Shown here in pieces: positions 55,319 through 63,262 of a stretch of 64,000 nucleotides of DNA (positions within the stretch are counted from its first letter, which is position 1; each line of letters opens with the position of its first letter). This DNA is from Alphaproteobacteria bacterium (GTDB taxonomy: Bacteria > Pseudomonadota > Alphaproteobacteria > Elsterales > Elsteraceae). The translations under genes were made by a program, and so were the position numbers. The notes beneath the pieces were generated by a model, which made no database searches, had not been told where the DNA came from, and saw only the letters and a program-made list of their open reading frames with translations. The DNA lies in contig RDXE01000029.1 of assembly GCA_004292755.1 (NCBI GenBank), positions 62,001-126,000 of the forward strand, written 5' to 3'.

Positions 55319-56083
55319 CTAGAGGCCTCGAAACTGCGGTTTCCGCTTGGCCAGGAAGGCGGCCACGGCCTCTTGATAGTCGGCTGACTCCAAGCAGCGG
55401 TCGCGATGCTGGCGTAGCAGGGCAGGGTCGGCCCGGCCCGTGGCGAGTGCCGTCAACACAGCCTTTGCCCCGCGCACGGCAAGCGGGGCGCCATCCACAA
55501 TCCGCCCAGCCCACGCCGTTGCCTCCGCAAGGGCGGAGCCGGGGGTGAGGCAATCGACGAGGCCTGCCTGATGGGCTGCCGCTGCGTCCAGCCGATCAGC
55601 CGTGAGCAGCAAGCGCTTGGCCATCGATAGACCGCCCACGCGCAACAGCGCCTCGGTCTCCCGCGTGCCATACACAAGGCCGATGCGGGTGGCTGGGATG
55701 GCGAACAGCGCCGAGGTGCCTGCGACACGCAGATCCGCTGCCAAGGCAAGGCCAAAGCCGGACCCGAAGCACACACCGTCCACCGCCGCCAGCACGGGGG
55801 CGGCGATCCGGGCCAATGCCTCGTGCGCCTGATCCACAAGGCCTTCATAGGCGCGCCCGGCATCTGCGTTGGCGCGCGCTTGGGTGAACTCGGCAATGTC
55901 GGCACCGGCACTGAAGTGACCGCCCGCACCGGTCAGGATCACAGCGCCCAGGCTGTCATCCTGAGCCAACGCGGTGAAGTGTTGGGCGAGCGCCCGCCAG
56001 GTGTCCTGGTCAAGGGCGTTGCGCCGGTCTGTGCGCGAGAGGGTGAGCGTAACCACCGCATCCACGCGCTGAACCTCGATCAT
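55319..56083 (-). CDS. Enoyl-CoA hydratase/isomerase (crotonase) family protein
   Basis: About 254 residues. Crotonase motifs: TLSRTDRRNALDQDTWRAL, ILTGAGGHFSAGADIAEF (first oxyanion-hole strand and D) and LAAVDGVCFGSGFGLALAAD, where most hydratases have the GxxxGGG motif; here GSGFGLAL with altered residues suggests specificity other than simple hydration is possible. IGLVYGTRETEALLRVGG follows with Glu. ATG 56083 overlaps the MFS stop by 4 bases (ATGA), so the two are coupled. Confidence 0.9.
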   Translation of the reverse strand: MIEVQRVDAVVTLTLSRTDRRNALDQDTWRALAQHFTALAQDDSLGAVILTGAGGHFSAGADIAEFTQARANADAGRAYEGLVDQAHEALARIAAPVLAAVDGVCFGSGFGLALAADLRVAGTSALFAIPATRIGLVYGTRETEALLRVGGLSMAKRLLLTADRLDAAAAHQAGLVDCLTPGSALAEATAWAGRIVDGAPLAVRGAKAVLTALATGRADPALLRQHRDRCLESADYQEAVAAFLAKRKPQFRGL

Positions 56084-57366
56084 GAGCGTCGATGCTCCCG
56101 CGGTAGCAGCAGAAAGGCGGAATAGCCGCCAACCAGACAAGCGACGGCATAGAGGATCACAGCCTGATACCCGCCAGTCAGGTCGAATAACACGCCACCC
56201 AGGAAGGCACCAAGTGCGGCACCGATGCCATAGCCAGCCGTCATCGCGCCATAGATCGCGCCCAGGCGCGCACCGGCAAACAATCGTGCTGCCATGCTGG
56301 AAACAATTGGCCCGCGTGTTCCGGTGGTCAGGCCGTACACCACGATGAAGGCCGTCAGCAGGATCAGGTTCGGCGATGCTCCCAACGCCATCAACAGCAG
56401 CAATCCAAGGATGCTGAGAGCGAAGGAGATGCTGACCACGCGCGGCTGGCCAATGCGATCACTCAGCCAGCCCGCGCCAAAAATCCCAATTGCGGACAGA
56501 AAACCGGCAATGCCAAAGGCAGACGCGGAAAACAGCGGCTCGAATCCAATTTCGATCAAGTACGCCACAATCTGTGGAGCAATTGCGAACATGGCAGCCG
56601 AGGTCCAGAAGTACACACCCGTCAAACCCCAGAATGCCCGAGTGCTGAGGGCAGCGCGAAAGCTTGGCCCGCCTGCAGTGGCTGTCCGGGTCGGGGCTGG
56701 ATGCTCAATTGCAATGCGCCGAAATGGCATCAGGATGACGATCGGCACCAGCAGGGCCGCGACAGCCGCCTGGAAGTGGTAGCCGTCCCGCCAGTCGGAG
56801 GAGCGTTCCAGCACCCATTGGGTGGCGGGCACCAACAGCAGCATGCCCGTGCCCACACTGGCGAAGATCAGTCCCATCGCCATACCCATCCGCCCTGGGA
56901 ACAGGCGCACCAGCAGCGGCGTGTGGGCCACGCCGCCGAGGCAAGCGGCGCCAAAGCCAACGCAGACCCCCAGCACCAGCTTGAACTGCCACAGCGCGGT
57001 GAGGGAGGGGGCCACGAAGAAGGCACCGCCGAGCGCCGTCAGCCCGACCACGTAGACGATACGTTGCCCAAATCGATCGACCAACCAGCCAACCGGTAGG
57101 CCAGTGGTGCCGTTGACCAGCACAGCAACGGCGAAGATGCCCATCACCTCGGTGCGGCCCCAGCCAAACGCCTCTGACAGCGGCAGCAGGAACACAACAA
57201 AGCTTTCCACCAAGCCGCGACCGATCAGTGTCAACAGGCAGCAGCCGATCAACACCGGCCAAGCCAGCGATGAGAGAGAGGCGTGCGTCGGTGCGGAGAG
57301 GGGGGCGGGGCTCACGGAACGCAGGGTGGCGTCATCGGGGGAAGTCGTCCATGCTTGCAACCGCAT
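56080..57366 (-). CDS. MFS transporter
   Basis: About 428 residues, twelve membrane segments beginning LAWPVLIGCCLLTLIGRGLV. Motif PVGWLVDRFGQRIVYVVG is the typical MFS loop 2-3. The pattern and length fit monocarboxylate/oxalate-type carriers, but the substrate is not determined. The start is uncertain: ATG 57366 overlaps the start codon of the divergent gene at the same CATG; GTG 57315 would leave about 50 bases of spacer. The downstream crotonase gene is translationally coupled. Confidence 0.88.
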   Translation of the reverse strand: MRLQAWTTSPDDATLRSVSPAPLSAPTHASLSSLAWPVLIGCCLLTLIGRGLVESFVVFLLPLSEAFGWGRTEVMGIFAVAVLVNGTTGLPVGWLVDRFGQRIVYVVGLTALGGAFFVAPSLTALWQFKLVLGVCVGFGAACLGGVAHTPLLVRLFPGRMGMAMGLIFASVGTGMLLLVPATQWVLERSSDWRDGYHFQAAVAALLVPIVILMPFRRIAIEHPAPTRTATAGGPSFRAALSTRAFWGLTGVYFWTSAAMFAIAPQIVAYLIEIGFEPLFSASAFGIAGFLSAIGIFGAGWLSDRIGQPRVVSISFALSILGLLLLMALGASPNLILLTAFIVVYGLTTGTRGPIVSSMAARLFAGARLGAIYGAMTAGYGIGAALGAFLGGVLFDLTGGYQAVILYAVACLVGGYSAFLLLPREHRRS

Positions 57367-58294
57367 GGCAATCCTCTGTTTGTTGCACACCCTGTTTGGT
57401 CCGCGTCTTTTTCAGGCAGTGGCGGAAGCTCTGCCGGGGGAGGAGGTGCGGGTCTGGCCTGACGTTGGCGATGGGCGGGAGGTAAGCCACGCCTTGATCT
57501 GGCGCCCTCAGCCCGGCTTGTTCGACGCCCTGCCCAACCTGCGGCTGGTGTGTGCGACCGGTGCGGGCGTCGACCATTTTCTGGCCGATCCAACCTATCC
57601 CCGCCACGTGCCCTTGGTGCGCCAAATCGATGCTGGCTTTGCCCGCCGGATGGCGGACTATGTTTTGGCCTGGACGCTGTTTCATCACCGGGACGGGCGG
57701 CATTATCAGGCCAGTCAGCACTCCCGACAATGGCAACCGCGCGCAATGCGCGATGCCGGGGACATCACCGTTGGCATTCTGGGCCTTGGTCAGATGGGTG
57801 GTCTGGCAGCGGATGTGCTGGCGCACCACGGGTTTTGCGTCCGTGGGTGGGTCCAGCGTCCGCAAGCCAGACCCGGCGTGACCGTGGATGTGGGGCCGGA
57901 GGGGTTGACGCAGCTGCTCGCCGCGTCTGACATCCTGGTCAATCTGCTGCCGCTGACCCCAGCCACCCGGGGCATCCTGTGCCGGGATTTGTTTCAGCGC
58001 CTGAAGCCCGGTGCCGTGCTGATCAATGTTGGGCGCGGGCCGCATCTGGTGGAGGCCGATCTGATTCCGGCCCTGGATCATGGCCACCTGTCGGCTGCTG
58101 TGCTGGATGTGTTTCAAACCGAGCCTTTGCCCGAAGATCATGCCTTCTGGGGCGACCCGCGCATCACCATCACCCCCCATGTCTCCAGTTCGGCCAGCGA
58201 GACCACCGTTGCCCGCCACTTCGCCGACGCAATCCGCCGCGAGCGTGCCGGTGAGCCGTTGTTTGGCTTGGTTGACCTGACGCGCGGCTATTGA
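57365..58294 (+). CDS. Glyoxylate/hydroxypyruvate reductase A-like D-2-hydroxyacid dehydrogenase
   Basis: About 309 residues. The Rossmann motif is ITVGILGLGQMGGLAADVLA; catalytic Arg in INVGRGPHLVEADLI, Glu in LDVFQTEPLPEDHAFWGDPR and His in ITITPHVSSSASETTVARHF. This order fits GhrA. It would reduce glyoxylate or hydroxypyruvate with NAD(P)H. The ATG coincides with the minus-strand MFS start. A second enzyme of the superfamily lies 1.2 kb downstream. The AstE/AspA-like gene follows after 19 bases. Confidence 0.9.
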   Translation: MAILCLLHTLFGPRLFQAVAEALPGEEVRVWPDVGDGREVSHALIWRPQPGLFDALPNLRLVCATGAGVDHFLADPTYPRHVPLVRQIDAGFARRMADYVLAWTLFHHRDGRHYQASQHSRQWQPRAMRDAGDITVGILGLGQMGGLAADVLAHHGFCVRGWVQRPQARPGVTVDVGPEGLTQLLAASDILVNLLPLTPATRGILCRDLFQRLKPGAVLINVGRGPHLVEADLIPALDHGHLSAAVLDVFQTEPLPEDHAFWGDPRITITPHVSSSASETTVARHFADAIRRERAGEPLFGLVDLTRGY

Positions 58295-58313
58295 GCATCC
58301 AGCGTAAGAGAAA

Positions 58314-59465
58314 GTGATCGAGCCGATGACCAAGCAGTGTGAGCGCCTTGAGCTGTTGTCCGCCAGCCCCGGCACCCGGCGTCATCTGGTGGTGCACCGC
58401 TATCGCGGCAGCGCGGATGGGCCAAAAGCCTACTTCCAGGGGGCGCTGCACGCCGACGAGACGCCGGGCACCCTGGTGGCCCATCACTTGATCCGCCGCC
58501 TGGATGCTGAAGCAGCAGCAGGGCGCGTGCGGGGCGAAGTGGTGGTCGTACCGGTCGCCAACCCCATTGGGCTTTCCCAGGTGGTGGCGGGGCGGTTGAT
58601 TGGCCGCTTTGACCTGACCAGCCGTGGCAACTTCAATCGGGACTTCCCCGACGTTACCCAAGCCGTCGGCGATGCAGTGGCCAGCCAGCTGGGCCGCGAT
58701 GCTGCGCAGAATGTCCGCCTGATCCGCGCGGCCTTCGGCGCGGCGCTGGCGGCGTTGGAGCCGGTGACCGAGGTTCACCACTTGAAGGTGACGCTGCTGC
58801 GCCTTGCCCATGATGCGGATGTGGTGCTGGACATGCATTGCGATTCGGTCGCCCTGCCGCACCTGTACCTATCCACCGCGAGTTGGCCGGAGGGGCGTGA
58901 CCTATCGGCAGCGCTCGGCAGCCGCGCCACGCTGTTGGCCCTGGACAGCGGCGGCTCTTCGTTCGATGAGGTGTTCAGCCTGCTGTGGCATCGCTTGGCT
59001 GAGCGCTTTGGCCCCGATCTGCCGATCCCGATGGCCTGCCTATCGGGCACGGCCGAGTATCGCGGCCAGTTGGCCGTGTCCGATGCGGAAGCGGAGGCCG
59101 ATGCCGATGGTCTGATCCAGTTTCTGCGCCACCGTGGCATTCTGGATGGCCCAGCTGCCCTGCCGCCGCCTCAATGCGAGGCGACACCGCTCGAGGCCAC
59201 CGAGGTGGTGAAGGCCCCGACCTCTGGCATTCTGGTGCTCCACCGTCGCCTGGGCGAGCGTCTGGCGAAGGGGGATGTGTTCGCTTCGATCATCGACCCG
59301 ATGGCCGAAGACCAATCCACCGCCCGCACGTCCGTGACAGCTGGCACTGACGGCCTGTTCCTCACCCACTGCCTGCACCGCCAAGTGCGCGCGGGCCAAG
59401 GCATCGCGAAAATCGTCGGCACGGTCCCACTGCCCAGCCGCACGGGGGTGCTGGTGTCGGAGTAG
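58314..59465 (+). CDS. AstE/AspA-family (succinylglutamate desuccinylase/aspartoacylase) metallocarboxypeptidase-like protein
   Basis: 383 residues. Zinc motif YFQGALHADETPGTLVAHHL (H-x-x-E) and a downstream LDMHCDSVALPHLYL with the third ligand. GRFDLTSRGNFNRDFPD is the usual substrate region. C-terminal KAPTSGILVLHRRLGERLAK and TDGLFLTH give a barrel-like lid. Family members remove acyl groups from amino acids or ectoine-type compounds (DoeB-like). GTG 58314 or ATG 58326 may be the start. It lies between two D-2-hydroxyacid dehydrogenase genes. Confidence 0.88.
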   Translation: MIEPMTKQCERLELLSASPGTRRHLVVHRYRGSADGPKAYFQGALHADETPGTLVAHHLIRRLDAEAAAGRVRGEVVVVPVANPIGLSQVVAGRLIGRFDLTSRGNFNRDFPDVTQAVGDAVASQLGRDAAQNVRLIRAAFGAALAALEPVTEVHHLKVTLLRLAHDADVVLDMHCDSVALPHLYLSTASWPEGRDLSAALGSRATLLALDSGGSSFDEVFSLLWHRLAERFGPDLPIPMACLSGTAEYRGQLAVSDAEAEADADGLIQFLRHRGILDGPAALPPPQCEATPLEATEVVKAPTSGILVLHRRLGERLAKGDVFASIIDPMAEDQSTARTSVTAGTDGLFLTHCLHRQVRAGQGIAKIVGTVPLPSRTGVLVSE

Positions 59466-59484
59466 CCGTCAGCCATGCCCCCCC

Positions 59485-60441
59485 TCACACCACCCGGTCC
59501 GGTGGGTCGCGGCCCAGCAGGACGGCGTCGATGTTGTCCAGGGCTTTCATGCCCATGGCGGTGCGGGTATCGACTGTGGCGGAGCCGAGGTGGGGCAGGA
59601 GGACGGCGTTCTCCAGTGTGCAGTAGCCTGGGTGAAGGGCTGGTTCACCGCGAAACACGTCGAGACCGGCTGCCGCCAGATGACCGCTGGTCAGGGCGGC
59701 GATCACCGCCTCGTCATCCACCAGTGCACCGCGGGCGGTGTTGATGAGAACTGCCCCGCGGGGCAGGAGGGCGATCCGCTCAGCATTCAGCAGCCGGTCC
59801 GTCGCGGGTGTGGCGGGGGCATTGAGCGAGAGGATGTCCGACACCGCCAGCAGTGACTCCACTGTTGGGTGGTAGATTGCACCCTGCTCCTGATCGAGCG
59901 GTAAGCGGCTGCGGTTGTGGTAGTGAATCGCAAGGCCAAAGGCGCGCGCCCGGTGGGCCAGCGCTTGGCCGATCCGGCCCATTCCATAGATGCCGAGGCG
60001 CCGTCCGGCCACGTGGATGCCCATCAATTGCGTGGGGGTCCACCCCGTCCACTGGTTCGCGCGCACCAACCGCTCGCCTTCGCCGGCTCGGCGGCAGGCA
60101 GCGAGAATCAACAGCATGGCAATGTCGGCCGTGGCGTCTGTCAGCACGTCGGGTGTGTTGGTCACGATCAAGCCGCGGGCTTTGGCGGCGCCCAGGTCGA
60201 TGTGGTCCACGCCGACGGAGAAGGTGGCCAGCACCCGCACCGATGGCGGGAGGCGCTGGATCACGTTTGCATCGAACCGGTCCACGGCGCAGCCAAGAAT
60301 GGCTTCCACCGGGTGGGCGGTCAGCTCAGCCACTGTCAGCGGGCGGTCGTCCGGGTTGAGGCGAGTGGGCCAAGTGGCGACGGCGCGCTGCTCCACGGCG
60401 TCGGGCAGCGTGCGGGTGATCAACAGGCGCGGCGGTGTCAT
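59485..60441 (-). CDS. D-2-hydroxyacid dehydrogenase (glyoxylate reductase-like)
   Basis: 318 residues, NAD(P)-dependent. Motifs: ATFSVGVDHIDLGAAKARGL, GRRLGIYGMGRIGQALAHRA, catalytic Arg in LINTARGALVDDEAVIAALT, Glu in GLDVFRGEPALHPGYCTLEN and His in VLLPHLGSATVDTRTAMG. The length and pattern fit glyoxylate/gluconate-type reductases (GyaR/GhrB). Convergent with the AstE/AspA-like gene; the stops are 20 bases apart. Confidence 0.92.
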   Translation of the reverse strand: MTPPRLLITRTLPDAVEQRAVATWPTRLNPDDRPLTVAELTAHPVEAILGCAVDRFDANVIQRLPPSVRVLATFSVGVDHIDLGAAKARGLIVTNTPDVLTDATADIAMLLILAACRRAGEGERLVRANQWTGWTPTQLMGIHVAGRRLGIYGMGRIGQALAHRARAFGLAIHYHNRSRLPLDQEQGAIYHPTVESLLAVSDILSLNAPATPATDRLLNAERIALLPRGAVLINTARGALVDDEAVIAALTSGHLAAAGLDVFRGEPALHPGYCTLENAVLLPHLGSATVDTRTAMGMKALDNIDAVLLGRDPPDRVV

Positions 60442-60460
60442 GGCGCCCAGGGTGGCCGTA

Positions 60461-61162
60461 TCAGGAGATTTCGATCAAGAGCTTCTCCAGCACGGCTTGA
60501 TCGAAATCGCCCATGGAGGCAGCCGGGCGGACAAAGGCCTTTGGGCCACCGATCACACGAGCGCGGTAATAGCGATCCAGCCATGGGTCTTCGGTCAAGA
60601 TCGGCAGGCCATTGATGGTTACGCCGCGCACCACTGCGGCATCGCGGGCATAGATGGCGTCTGGCCCGTTGTTGTTGCGGCCATCGCCGGAGATATCGAT
60701 GACGCGGCGGCGAGGGGCATGGCCCACCCGGTTCAGCAGGGCCATCGATCCCTCAATCGCACCGGACAGGGAGGTGGCACTGCCCGGCTGGCGGATCACC
60801 CGCTCAATCGCTGCGGCAAACTCAAAGGCATCGCTGCGGTCACCGATGGTCACCCACGGCACCGACTGCTGAAAGCTGCCGTACCAAGACCATTGCGCGA
60901 AGGTGACGGCGATCACCTCATCAGGTCCGGAGGTGGCAGCCGCGATCACCCGCGGGTCGCGGAAGGCGCGGGCATAGCCGCTCAATTGCAGGCGAAACTC
61001 GTCATCATCGATGGAGAGCGAGGCATCGACCGCCAGCACCAGGGCCAAATCCACCGAGGTCTGGGTCTGCGCCTGCCCTGTGCGGGGGCCAAGACTGGCA
61101 CCCGCGATCCCGCCCGCCACCGCACCCAGCCATCGCAAGGCTTGGCGGCGGGCAGGGTTCAC
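60461..61162 (-). CDS. DUF1194 (VWA-like) secreted protein
   Basis: 233 residues. A basic N-terminus with twin Arg (NPARRQALRWLGAVAGGIAG) and GPRTGQAQ suggest a Tat- or Sec-type signal. The mature part has a von Willebrand A-like metal site: LVLAVDASLSIDDDEF (DxSxS) and RRRVIDISGDGRNNNG. DUF1194 proteins have no established function. GTG 61162 is the start; the phaC stop is 1 base upstream, so the two share a transcript. Confidence 0.85.
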   Translation of the reverse strand: MNPARRQALRWLGAVAGGIAGASLGPRTGQAQTQTSVDLALVLAVDASLSIDDDEFRLQLSGYARAFRDPRVIAAATSGPDEVIAVTFAQWSWYGSFQQSVPWVTIGDRSDAFEFAAAIERVIRQPGSATSLSGAIEGSMALLNRVGHAPRRRVIDISGDGRNNNGPDAIYARDAAVVRGVTINGLPILTEDPWLDRYYRARVIGGPKAFVRPAASMGDFDQAVLEKLLIEIS

Positions 61163-61163
61163 G

Positions 61164-62960
61164 TCAGGAGGCCTTAACCTTGACGTAGCTGCCGGGTGCG
61201 TCCTCGATCACCGGCAGTTTGCCGGTGCCGGGCACGCGGGCTGGCACCTTGCCAGCGCCATGCTTGCCAACCCAGGTGGCCCATTCCGGCCACCAGGAGC
61301 CTGGCTTTTGTTCCGCCTTTTCCAGCCACGCGTCGGGTGACTTGGTCAGGCGGCTGTTCGTCCAGTAGCAGTATTTGTTCGCCGCTGGTGGATTGACCAC
61401 GCCCGCGATGTGCCCCGAAGCGCTGAGGCAGAACTTCACCGGCCCGCTGAATGTTTGTGTGGCGGCGTAGGTGCTCTTCCACGGCGCAATGTGGTCTTCG
61501 CGAGTGGAAACGAAGAAGGACGGGGTTTTGATCTTGCGAATGTCCAGCGGGACGCCACCAAGCGTGATCCCACCCGGCTTCACCAGCAGGTTCTGCTGGT
61601 ACATCTTGCGCAGGTAGAAGGAGTGCATGGCCGCTGGCATCCGGGTGTTGTCCGAGTTCCAGTACAGCAGGTCGAACGGGAACGGGTCCTTGCCCAACAG
61701 ATAGTTGTTCACCACGAAGGACCAGATCAGATCATTGGCGCGCAGCATGTTGAAGGTGGTCGACATCGACCGACCATTCAAATAACCGTCGCGGTTCATC
61801 CGCTCTTCCAGCGCCTGCAGCTGCTCTTCATCAATGAACACCGACAGCTCGCCCGATTCCGCAAAGTCGGTCATGGTGGTGAAGAAGGTGGCTGACTTGA
61901 AGCGGTCGTCACCCTTTTCGACTTGATAGGCAAGGGTGGAGGTCAACAGCGTGCCGCCCAAGCAGTAGCCGATGACGTTGGCATCCACCTCCCCAGTGGC
62001 TTGCTCGATGGCGTCGAGGGCGGCAAGCGGCCCTTCGCGCATGTAGTCTTCAAAATCCTTCGCAGCCAGATCAGCATCTGGGTTGACCCAGGAGATCACG
62101 AAGGTCGTGAAGCCCTGATCGACGCACCACTTGATAAAACTGTTCTTTTCCCGCAAGTCCAGGATGTAGAACTTGTTGATCCAGGGTGGAATGATCAGCA
62201 GCGGACGCTTGTACACGTCCGGGGTGGTTGGGTTGTACTGGATCAGCTGCATCAGATCATTCTGGTACACCACCTTGCCGGGGGTGACTGCGATGTTCTC
62301 GCCGATCTTGAAGGCTTCCAGATCGGTCATGCGGATCGCCAGCTCGCCCTTGCCGCGCTCCAGATCGTCCAGCAGGTTGTTGAGGCCTTTGACCAGATTT
62401 TCGCCGCCGGTTTCCAGCGTGGCACGCAGCACTTCGGGATTGGTCATCACGAAGTTGGACGGCGCCATCGCATCGACGAACTGGCGTGTGTAAAAGTCCA
62501 CCTTCTTGGCCGTGCGCTCATCCAGCCCTTCCACCTGGGTCACCTGCCCGTGCATCCAGCGCGCGGTCAACAGGTAGGACTGCTTGAGATAGTCAAAGAC
62601 GAAGTTCTCGTTCCAGGCCGCATCCTTGAAGCGCCGATCATCGGCTGCAGGCGTGATCACCGGCTCTGCGTCGGTGCCCAGAACGCGCCGCGCCGTGCTC
62701 TGCCACAAGGACATGTAGTCCTGCCACAGGGTCACCTGCGCCTGGATCAGCTGGGCAGGATTGGTCATCAGCCGAGTTGCCATCTCGAAGAACGCCTGTG
62801 CGACGTTGGCTGGGTCGGCATGGCCGATCCCTGCCGAGCCCTGGCGCGCCATCCACTCGGTCACCATCCGCTGGGAGGTTTCAGCAATCCGTCCCATGGT
62901 GCGGGACCATTCGACTGGGTCCGGCAGCTTCAGAGTGGTATTGGGCTGCTCTTCAGACAT
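61164..62960 (-). CDS. phaC: Class I poly(3-hydroxyalkanoate) synthase
   Basis: Polymerises 3-hydroxyacyl-CoA into PHA granules. About 598 residues, the class I size. The lipase-like box ANVIGYCLGGTLLTSTLAYQ carries the catalytic Cys at 333; Asp is in TREDHIAPWKSTYAATQT and His in LSASGHIAGVVNPPAANKYC. ATG 62960 begins MSEEQPNTTLKLPD. A 30-base palindrome lies 37 bases upstream. The DUF1194 gene is directly downstream. No phaR, phaP or phaZ is within the window. Confidence 0.96.
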   Translation of the reverse strand: MSEEQPNTTLKLPDPVEWSRTMGRIAETSQRMVTEWMARQGSAGIGHADPANVAQAFFEMATRLMTNPAQLIQAQVTLWQDYMSLWQSTARRVLGTDAEPVITPAADDRRFKDAAWNENFVFDYLKQSYLLTARWMHGQVTQVEGLDERTAKKVDFYTRQFVDAMAPSNFVMTNPEVLRATLETGGENLVKGLNNLLDDLERGKGELAIRMTDLEAFKIGENIAVTPGKVVYQNDLMQLIQYNPTTPDVYKRPLLIIPPWINKFYILDLREKNSFIKWCVDQGFTTFVISWVNPDADLAAKDFEDYMREGPLAALDAIEQATGEVDANVIGYCLGGTLLTSTLAYQVEKGDDRFKSATFFTTMTDFAESGELSVFIDEEQLQALEERMNRDGYLNGRSMSTTFNMLRANDLIWSFVVNNYLLGKDPFPFDLLYWNSDNTRMPAAMHSFYLRKMYQQNLLVKPGGITLGGVPLDIRKIKTPSFFVSTREDHIAPWKSTYAATQTFSGPVKFCLSASGHIAGVVNPPAANKYCYWTNSRLTKSPDAWLEKAEQKPGSWWPEWATWVGKHGAGKVPARVPGTGKLPVIEDAPGSYVKVKAS

Positions 62961-62996
62961 CACACAAAGCCTCAATCAACAGGGCATGGAAGCGAT

Positions 62997-63026
62997 GGGT
63001 TTGCCGTCGCATGCGACCGCAAACCC
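62997..63026. promoter_or_regulatory. 30-base near-perfect palindrome upstream of phaC
   Basis: GGGTTTGC (62997-63004), C, GTCGCATGCGAC (63006-63017), C, GCAAACCC (63019-63026): only the two C:C positions break symmetry. It is 37 bases upstream of the phaC start codon, so it may be an operator for a dimeric regulator (such as a PHA-responsive repressor) or a hairpin in the leader. Confidence 0.5.
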
Positions 63027-63141
63027 CCCGTAGTGCCGGTTAAACCACATTCTGCCGCGTCCGTCCGGTGCCCACAACGCCGCGGCTTGCGGTCGCGCGT
63101 CTCAAGCGCGAAAACAGGCTCGCACACAGATGTGACACTGA

Positions 63142-63165
63142 CCGACGCGGTTTCACTTGCGTCGG
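63142..63165. repeat. Inverted repeat in the phaC/lipoprotein spacer
   Basis: CCGACGC (63142-63148) and GCGTCGG (63159-63165) with a 10-base spacer, about 100 bases before the lipoprotein start. Role unknown; it could be an operator or a stem. Confidence 0.3.
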
Positions 63166-63262
63166 CAGAGGATTTTGCCTGCTATGCCGCCGGTCGGGCA
63201 AGCTGGGGATCGTCGCGTGGGTTATCCCTCGGCTGCCAGTGGTTTGGAGAGATAGGCGTTCC

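Larger units (their letters stand above)
62961..63262. other. 302-base divergent intergenic region
   Basis: Between phaC (minus) and the lipoprotein gene (plus). No gene found. It holds the large palindrome at 62997-63026 and a weaker inverted repeat at 63142-63165; promoters for both flanking genes should lie here, but I cannot mark convincing -35/-10 boxes. Confidence 0.6.
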
